NCBI GenBank assembly: GCA_023229795.1 | Contig: JALNYP010000093.1 | Location: 1 to 11,013, forward strand | Direction of reading: 5' to 3' | Source: Syntrophobacterales bacterium | Lineage (GTDB): Bacteria > Desulfobacterota > Desulfobaccia > Desulfobaccales > 0-14-0-80-60-11 | DNA: 11,013 nucleotides | Shown here: positions 6,766 to 11,013 of the stretch, one piece after another | How positions within the stretch are numbered: the first letter of the stretch is position 1 | Layout of the letters: each line of letters starts with the position of its first letter | Notes under the pieces: generated by a model | Told to the model about the DNA's origin: nothing | The model's database searches: none | The model's input: only the letters and a program-made list of their open reading frames with translations | Position numbers and translations under genes: made by a program

Positions 6766-7014
6766 TCAGCTCATAATATCCCGCTTCATCTGTTCGAATT
6801 CGTCTTTGGTGATCTCCCCTCTGGCGTAGCGCTTCTTGAGGATGTCCAGAGCGGTGTCGTCTTCGAAGCCGCGGCCGGGGACCCAGGGGCGTTGGGACCG
6901 GCGGCGGCCGAAAACGAAGTAGAGGCACAGGATGATGATGACGATCCAGAAGACGGGCACGAACATGGGGAAGACCCACCAGGTATGCCATTGCCAGAAG
7001 TAGTCTTGGGGCAT
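6766..7014 (-). CDS. Small membrane protein with SHOCT domain
   Basis: This 82-residue protein has an aromatic-rich N-terminus (QDYFWQWHTWWVFPMF), one transmembrane helix at about 17-36 (FWIVIIILCLYFVF), a basic stop-transfer GRRR, and a C-terminal SHOCT module (about 53-81: ALDILKKRYARGEITKDEFEQMKRDI). SHOCT is a short two-helix domain often found at the C-terminus of small membrane proteins of unknown role. It should sit in the inner membrane with SHOCT in the cytoplasm (positive-inside rule). A GGAGA site precedes the ATG at 7014. It starts 19 bases after the DUF2283 gene, so it is probably the third gene of that cluster. Confidence 0.85.
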   Translation of the reverse strand: MPQDYFWQWHTWWVFPMFVPVFWIVIIILCLYFVFGRRRSQRPWVPGRGFEDDTALDILKKRYARGEITKDEFEQMKRDIMS

Positions 7015-7033
7015 GGGTGTGGTTCTCCAGGTT

Positions 7034-7273
7034 TTAATAAATTTCTTTGCGTTTACTGGCGTGTAACACCGTCAAACCGATGATTTCTTCCCCCTCATAA
7101 CGGATGATAATGTCATTCTCAGTCAATTCGCTATCGGTGGCATGGCTGGGTTTCTTAAAATTGATATAGAGTACGTCGGCTTCGGCATCATAGGAGGACC
7201 ATAAATACTTCTGCGGCGCCCCTTTGACCACCGGGAGGATCTTTAAATATTGTTCCACCATTTCTAAGGCCAT
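7034..7273 (-). CDS. DUF2283 family protein
   Basis: This 79-residue protein carries the DUF2283 pattern: YDAEADVLYINFKKPSHATDSELTENDIIIRYEGEEIIGLTVLHAS (28-73). In this family a DxLYI strand, an acidic turn, a second strand pair and a terminal ilhAS are usual. Its biochemical role is unknown, but these small proteins often lie beside small toxin-like genes. Its start overlaps the end of the preceding gene by 10 bases, with a strong GGAGGA 7-8 bases before the ATG at 7273, so the two are tightly coupled. The order of toxin-like protein first and DUF2283 second suggests an antitoxin or immunity role (inference). Confidence 0.82.
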   Translation of the reverse strand: MALEMVEQYLKILPVVKGAPQKYLWSSYDAEADVLYINFKKPSHATDSELTENDIIIRYEGEEIIGLTVLHASKRKEIY

Positions 7274-7566
7274 AACTGCTTCCTCCGCTGCAATGCCTTG
7301 ATTTTGCTGGTTATGAACGCAGTGATGATGAACCCGTCGTCCGCCACCTCTCGATAAACCGCCACCAGGTGTCTTCCAGGAAATAATTCTCGTACCGCCA
7401 AAAGCTCACCTTCTCCACCGGCCAGGACCCGATCGGGTTTCGCCACAGTCTCCAAGACCTCCAGCCGGAAACCGGCCAGTTCGCAATGCTCCTCGGTTAT
7501 ATGCGCCCAACGCTCGTCAGTCAGACGGATAGGAGTTCTGTTGACAGATGAGATTAGGTCTTGCAA
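7264..7566 (-). CDS. Putative BECR-fold RNase toxin-like protein
   Basis: This 100-residue protein starts at TTG 7566, preceded by GAGGA about 9 bases upstream. Its layout is a helix, then IRLTDERWAHITEEHCEL (13-30), a helix RLEVLETVAKPDRVLAGG, a strand pair ELLAVRELF/HLVAVYREV, and a C-terminal strand GFIITAFITSK (78-88). The order H-I-x3-H, Pd-x-I/V, V-A-V-Y, fIiTAf is that of phage- and toxin-type BECR (barnase-EndoU-colicin-RelE) families. H22, H27 and T82 are candidate active-site residues. I cannot assign a specific family with certainty. It precedes and overlaps a DUF2283 gene by 10 bases, as expected for a two-gene toxin-antitoxin module. The activity is inferred. Confidence 0.65.
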   Translation of the reverse strand: MQDLISSVNRTPIRLTDERWAHITEEHCELAGFRLEVLETVAKPDRVLAGGEGELLAVRELFPGRHLVAVYREVADDGFIITAFITSKIKALQRRKQLWP

Positions 7567-7624
7567 GTGGTCTTTCCTCTAACCTGATATATCTTTTTAC
7601 CATTGAGTCACAGAGATACAGACA

Positions 7625-9937
7625 TCAATCCTTGCGGCGCCAGCGGGGGCCGGCGGGGGTGTCGGTGATGTCGATGCCCCGGGCGGACAACTGAGCGCGG
7701 ATTTGATCGGCAGCGGTCCAGTCCCGTTGTTGCCGGGCTGCTTCCCGGGCCTGGAGGAGGGCCTCGATCTCGGCGTCCGCGGCTGCGGCGGGCGGGGCCA
7801 GGTTCATGACGCCCAGGACTTCGTTCAGTTCCTGGAAGCGGGCCAGGATGGCGGCGGCGGCGGCGCGGCCCAAGCGGCCCTGATCGAGGTCGGAGTTGAA
7901 TTCCCCCACCGCGGCAAAGAGGACCGAAAGGACCCGGGAGATGTTGAGATCGTCGTCCAGGGCGGCGATGCACTCTTTTTTCAACTGGAAGAGGCGCTCT
8001 TCGATGGCCGGGGTGACGGGAGAGTCGCCCGCGGCCAGGCTGAGGCGTTCCAGAAAGTGGTCCAGGCGGGCCCGGGCCACGGCCGCGGCCTTGAGGTTGG
8101 CGTCGCTCACCGCCAAGGGCTTGCGGTAATGGGTGGCCAGGAGGAAATGGCGCACCTCTTCGCCCCGAAAACCCTGGGCCAGAAGGTCGCGGATGGTGAT
8201 GGCGCCCGCTTCCTTCAAAGGGCGGCCGCCCTTGAGGACCTGCTCGCAGTGGAGCCAGGCCCGGGCCAACGGTTTGCCGGTGGCCGCGGTGAACACGGCG
8301 TTTTCGTTTTCATCGTGGGGAAAGAGGGATTCGACGCTGCCCACGTGGAAGTCCACGGTTTCGCCCGGATGTTTCAGGGCCATGGCGGCGCACTCCAGGT
8401 GCCAACTGGGGCGGACCTGCCCCCAGGGGGTGGAGTAGTAGAGGCCCCTTTTCAGTTCCGCCAGCTTGGCGCGTTTGAGCAGGGTGAAATCCCGGGGGTT
8501 GTCCTTGGCGTATTCGTCCAGGTCCACGGTTTTGCCCACCCGGATTTTGCTCAGGTCCACGCCGGAGAGGCGGCCGTAATCTTTGAAGCGGGAGATGTCG
8601 AAGTAAACGGAGCGCAGCTTTTCGTAGGCGTAGCCCTTTTCCAGGAGCTTCCGGGTGAGGTCCACCATGGCGTCGATGTGTTCGGAGGCCAGGGGGTAGA
8701 GGACGCCGGTCTGGATGCGCAGGGACTGGATATCCTGGAAGAATTCCTGGCGGAAACGGCCGGTGAAGTCCAGCAGGTTTTGCCCCGCGGCCGCGGCGCC
8801 GGCCATGGCGCGGTCGTCCAGGTCGATGAGGCTGACCACCTGGCGAATCTTGAGGCCGCGGAAACTGAGATAGCGGTGCAGGAGGTCGGCTACCAGCAGG
8901 CGGCGGGCCACGCCCAGGGAGAGGTGGCCGTAAAGGGCCGGGCCGTCGGCGAAGATAGTGGCTTCGCCTGGCCGCCGGGGTTCGAAGGCCTCCTTGGCCC
9001 GGGCCAGGGTGTTGTAGAACTGGAGGGTGGGGGCCTCCTTTTCGACAAATAGAGGGGTGGAGAGGTAGCGTTCGCCGCCGTCGGGGGCGATGGCCACGAT
9101 GAGGCCGCTCTCCATTTCCCGGGCCTTGCGGATGGCCACGGCCACCGCGGCGCCGGAGCTCATGCCCAGGAAGAGGCCTTCCTGGCGGGCCAGCCGCCGG
9201 GCGGTCTCATAGCCCTCTTCGTCTTCGATGTTGACGATCTCGTCGGCCTTGGTCTTATCGAAAATCCCCGGCTTATACGACTCCTTCATGTTTTTCAATC
9301 CCTGGAGGGCATGGCCCAGGAAGGGCTCCACTCCCACGACGCGGATGGCGGGATTGAACTTTTTCATGCCTTCGTAGAGGCCCATGAGGGTGCCGGTGGT
9401 GCCCATGGTGGCGATCACCATGGTGACCTTGCCGTCGGTCTGCTCCCAGATCTCCCGGCAGGTGGAGGCGTGAGACTTAGGGTTGACGGGGTTATTGAAC
9501 TGATCCGCCAGGAAATATTTGTCGGGATGTTCCCGGGCCAGGCGGTAAACCTCTTCGATGGCGCCGTCGGTCCCGAGGTGGGCCGGAGTGAGGAGGAGTT
9601 CGGCACCCATGGCCTTGAGGATGCGCTTGCGTTCCAGGCTGGCGGACTCAGACATGGCACACAACAGGCGGTAGCCCTTGACGGCGCTGACCAGGGCCAG
9701 GCCGATGCCGGTGTTGCCGCTGGTGGCTTCGATGATGGTCTTGTCCGGGGTGAGTTCGCCTGCGGCTTCAGCAGCCTCGATCATGGCCAGGGCGGGGCGG
9801 TCCTTAATGGAACCCCCAGGATTGAAATATTCCAGTTTGACGTAGATCTGGACCTGGGGGTGGGGATTGAGGCGGTTCAGGCGGACGATGGGGGTCTGCC
9901 CGATGAGTTCCAGGATATTATTGGCCTTGCGCAGCAT
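7625..9937 (-). CDS. Cysteine synthase fused to a degenerate cysteinyl-tRNA synthetase-like domain
   Basis: This is a 770-residue fusion in one uninterrupted frame. Residues 1-300 are a CysM/CysK-type PLP enzyme that should make cysteine from an activated serine and sulfide. It has PLP Lys45 in GGSIKDRPA, substrate loop TSGNTG (72-77), phosphate loop GTTGT (179-183), GMSSGAA (258-264) and PDGGERYLST (285-294). Residues 305-770 align with CysRS from FYNTLARAKEAF to the terminal PRWRRKD. HIGH is replaced by SLGV (340-343), KMSKS by GRPLK (571-575), and the first zinc Cys by D331. C516 (WHLEC), H541 and E545 (FPHDENE), W512 and the IDLDD motif remain. Charging of tRNA is therefore unlikely (family knowledge plus inference); the second half may bind cysteine or regulate the first. 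Codon use looks like that of the neighbours. GGGAGC lies about 11 bases before ATG 9937. A true CysRS must be encoded elsewhere. Confidence 0.92.
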   Translation of the reverse strand: MLRKANNILELIGQTPIVRLNRLNPHPQVQIYVKLEYFNPGGSIKDRPALAMIEAAEAAGELTPDKTIIEATSGNTGIGLALVSAVKGYRLLCAMSESASLERKRILKAMGAELLLTPAHLGTDGAIEEVYRLAREHPDKYFLADQFNNPVNPKSHASTCREIWEQTDGKVTMVIATMGTTGTLMGLYEGMKKFNPAIRVVGVEPFLGHALQGLKNMKESYKPGIFDKTKADEIVNIEDEEGYETARRLARQEGLFLGMSSGAAVAVAIRKAREMESGLIVAIAPDGGERYLSTPLFVEKEAPTLQFYNTLARAKEAFEPRRPGEATIFADGPALYGHLSLGVARRLLVADLLHRYLSFRGLKIRQVVSLIDLDDRAMAGAAAAGQNLLDFTGRFRQEFFQDIQSLRIQTGVLYPLASEHIDAMVDLTRKLLEKGYAYEKLRSVYFDISRFKDYGRLSGVDLSKIRVGKTVDLDEYAKDNPRDFTLLKRAKLAELKRGLYYSTPWGQVRPSWHLECAAMALKHPGETVDFHVGSVESLFPHDENENAVFTAATGKPLARAWLHCEQVLKGGRPLKEAGAITIRDLLAQGFRGEEVRHFLLATHYRKPLAVSDANLKAAAVARARLDHFLERLSLAAGDSPVTPAIEERLFQLKKECIAALDDDLNISRVLSVLFAAVGEFNSDLDQGRLGRAAAAAILARFQELNEVLGVMNLAPPAAAADAEIEALLQAREAARQQRDWTAADQIRAQLSARGIDITDTPAGPRWRRKD

Positions 9938-10068
9938 AGCGAGACAAGCTCCCGATGATGGCGGTGATGCGGTATGGGTGCCCGGAGCTCCTGAGGAATT
10001 CCCCTGGCCTCACCCCCCAGCTCTGGCGTCAAAGGAGGAGCAAAGGCAGGAGATCCGGGTCCGCTTGA

Positions 10069-10365
10069 TTAACCGGCGACCTCCTTATCCGAGGCGGGAC
10101 ACTTGCACTCGCCCGGGGCCTCCATTTCTTCGGCCAGATAATTATTAATCAGGTTAATCAAGGCGAGGATAAAAAAGCGGCGGGCCTCGGGGGTCTCTTT
10201 GAGCACTTCCAGGAGGCGGTAAATCAAGCCCAGGATTACCATGCCCGCCTGGGAGGGAGAAACATCCTCCTGGTTGAAGCGGTCGAGGATGTCGTTCACC
10301 AGAGGCCGGATGCTGGCCTCCAATTCTTCATCGGTGGCGAAGGCGGCGAGATCGGATTCGGTCAT
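10069..10365 (-). CDS. Hypothetical helical protein, 98 residues
   Basis: I do not recognise the family. The protein appears almost all-helical: an acidic N-terminal helix (2-32), then a long hydrophobic segment (about 39-79: AGMVILGLIYRLLEVL, then RRFFILALINLINNYLAEE), ending with a polar tail that holds C87 and C89 (ECKCP). The hydrophobic helices are amphipathic and too interrupted by charge to be clear membrane spans. Start ATG 10365 follows AAGGGA, 9 bases upstream. It is upstream of the fusion gene on the same strand with a 131-base gap, so co-transcription is possible but not shown. Confidence 0.65.
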   Translation of the reverse strand: MTESDLAAFATDEELEASIRPLVNDILDRFNQEDVSPSQAGMVILGLIYRLLEVLKETPEARRFFILALINLINNYLAEEMEAPGECKCPASDKEVAG

Positions 10366-10397
10366 GAGCTTCCCTTAGGGTTTCATAAACCTCTTTA

Positions 10398-10403
10398 ATT
10401 ATA
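10398..10403 (-). promoter_or_regulatory. -10 element (TATAAT) before the 98-residue gene
   Basis: On the minus strand a perfect TATAAT (10403-10398) lies about 33 bases before the ATG at 10365, in a short AT-rich island. No convincing -35 box is found 16-18 bases further upstream, so an activator may be needed. The call rests on the -10 box and its position. Confidence 0.45.
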
Positions 10404-10529
10404 AGGTAAAAGCTACCATATTCCCCGGCGCTTTGCAAACGGGGGACCGGGGGAGTAGAGGCGGTGCTCCGGGGATGACAGGACCAGAGGCCGGGAAAAG
10501 ATGGGCGCGGCGGGATAAGCGCGAGTGAT

Positions 10530-10546
10530 GGTGCGTGGAACGCACC
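10530..10546. repeat. 17-base dyad GGTGCGT-N3-ACGCACC
   Basis: The arms GGTGCGT (10530-10536) and ACGCACC (10540-10546) are perfectly complementary around GGA. It lies about 155 bases before the sigma-54-type promoter, within the usual range of enhancer-binding sites. It could equally be an arm of a dispersed palindrome of the kind found between proteobacterial genes. No terminator T-tract follows. Confidence 0.4.
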
Positions 10547-10698
10547 CTGCGAAAGGTTTTCCGGAAACGCCGGCCCCGGAACCGGACGTTTACTTTTCTC
10601 GCCAAGACGTTCATTATCCTTTACCTCATTTTAGGAAAGATAAACATAGTCCGACGCTAACTGCCTTTAAATAAACAGTAAAACTGACGGTGCGGCTA

Positions 10699-10714
10699 TG
10701 GTATGAACCTTGCT
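10699..10714 (+). promoter_or_regulatory. Sigma-54 (RpoN) type promoter
   Basis: TGGTATGAACCTTGCT contains GG (10700-10701) and GC (10712-10713) separated by exactly 10 bases. It matches the consensus TGGCACGRNNNTTGCW at all conserved positions except two C-to-T changes in CAC. Start of transcription would be near 10725, giving a leader of about 85 bases to the ATG at 10810. Such promoters need an ATP-dependent activator bound upstream. Confidence 0.5.
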
Positions 10715-10809
10715 TTCCAAAGAAGGGATTATCTGCGTTGATCCGGCTGGGAAATTGTCTGGAAGTGGAACGTCGATGGGTTGTGAAATGACTTCTCGTG
10801 AGGTTTGCC

Positions 10810-11013
10810 ATGCACCGTAAATTCGATCCCCCGCCAGCCTTCGTGAGGATAGACCAGGCCCGGGAGTTGATGGACCATGGTCGTTACCGGGAGTCCTTGA
10901 TGGTGGCCCTGGAAGCCCTCTTGCAGGAATTGAACACCCTGCGCGATTCTCTCGCAGCCCTGAAAAAGATCGTCCTGGCGGAATCCCAGGCCACAGCGGC
11001 AGAGACCCCTAAA
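10810..11013 (+). CDS. Partial hypothetical protein, runs off the right edge
   Basis: An open frame starts at ATG 10810 after GAGG (6-base spacing) and runs 68 codons to the window end without a stop. The visible part is MHRKFDPPPAFVRIDQAREL and then a charged helical region (DHGRYRESLMVALEALLQELNTLRDSLAALKKI), which looks like a TPR-type helix pair or a coiled coil. The DHGRYRESLMVALEAL segment resembles a TPR helix. The family cannot be assigned from the fragment. It lies 96 bases downstream of the sigma-54-type promoter. Confidence 0.65.
   Translation, partial: MHRKFDPPPAFVRIDQARELMDHGRYRESLMVALEALLQELNTLRDSLAALKKIVLAESQATAAETPK

Larger units (their letters stand above)
10366..10809. other. 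Intergenic region with dyads and promoters, no credible gene
   Basis: This 444-base stretch separates divergent genes. Two short minus-strand frames are open within it (10399-10614 and 10626-10811), but they are Arg/Ser-rich with no family features, so I do not call them. It holds a TATAAT for the left gene, a 7-bp dyad with a 3-base centre (10530-10546), a CCGG-rich stretch with the palindrome TTTCCGGAAA (10558-10567), and a sigma-54-type promoter (10699-10714) for the right gene. Composition changes from very GC-rich (10420-10590) to AT-richer (10590-10720). Confidence 0.6.

Noticed and set aside
6622..7083. A 153-codon plus-strand open frame
   Set aside because: It begins inside the tRNA gene and runs antisense to the SHOCT gene; no coding signal.
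7703..9052. A 449-codon plus-strand open frame
   Set aside because: It lies wholly antisense to the cysteine synthase fusion, is Gly/Val/Glu-rich as expected for the reverse of GC-rich coding DNA, and has no recognisable motifs.
10399..10614. A 71-codon minus-strand open frame
   Set aside because: Its product is Arg/Pro-rich with no domain, and the dyad and CCGG cluster lie within it. Non-coding DNA is more likely.
10366..10809. Riboswitch or structured leader RNA
   Set aside because: I looked for conserved cores of common classes (TPP, cobalamin, SAM, cyclic di-GMP) and saw none; only simple dyads are present.
10626..10811. A 61-codon minus-strand open frame
   Set aside because: It covers the sigma-54-type promoter and the ribosome site of the plus-strand gene at 10810, and its product has no recognisable features.
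1..11013. CRISPR array, insertion sequence, integrase or rRNA
   Set aside because: No regularly spaced repeats, transposase or recombinase motifs, or rRNA segments were found on either strand.

Overview
The window is GC-rich with compact, mostly minus-strand gene clusters, and it looks like chromosomal DNA of a Gram-negative anaerobe. The hybrid PAS kinase style, the lone solute-binding proteins, an apparent sigma-54 promoter and the small conserved hypotheticals fit the Desulfobacterota (former Deltaproteobacteria). This placement is an inference from gene style; no taxonomic marker is present apart from a tRNA.

Layout. Bases 1-40 hold an intrinsic terminator of a gene that lies mostly to the left. 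Two small plus-strand hypothetical genes follow (89-421 and 478-765), separated by a palindrome that resembles a dispersed repeat. From 964 to 6476 everything is on the minus strand: a PstS-like periplasmic binding protein and a membrane-anchored hybrid histidine kinase with overlapping stop and start (4190-964), an OppA-type lipoprotein (5921-4284), and a RelB/RelE-like toxin-antitoxin pair (6476-5977) with a good sigma-70 promoter. A plus-strand tRNA-Pro(CGG) lies at 6616-6692. A second minus-strand cluster (7566-6766) encodes a possible BECR-fold toxin-like protein, a DUF2283 protein and a small SHOCT membrane protein. Next comes a 770-residue fusion of a CysM/CysK-type cysteine synthase with a cysteinyl-tRNA synthetase-like domain (9937-7625), then a 98-residue helical hypothetical (10365-10069). 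A 440-base intergenic region with dyads and a sigma-54-type promoter leads into a plus-strand gene that runs off the right edge (10810 onward).

The most striking item is the fusion protein. Its N-terminal PLP enzyme keeps its catalytic motifs. Its CysRS-like half has lost both class I synthetase signatures (HIGH is SLGV, KMSKS is GRPLK) and has Asp in place of the first zinc-ligand Cys, yet it keeps the WHxEC and FPHxENE zinc-site segments and the C-terminal region. A homology pipeline would probably call it a Cys-tRNA ligase, but it is unlikely to charge tRNA. It may instead be a cysteine synthase carrying a cysteine-binding or regulatory module.

Other modules of interest are the binding-protein/kinase pair, which suggests ligand sensing rather than transport because no permease or ATPase genes are nearby, and the two toxin-antitoxin-like modules on either side of the tRNA gene.
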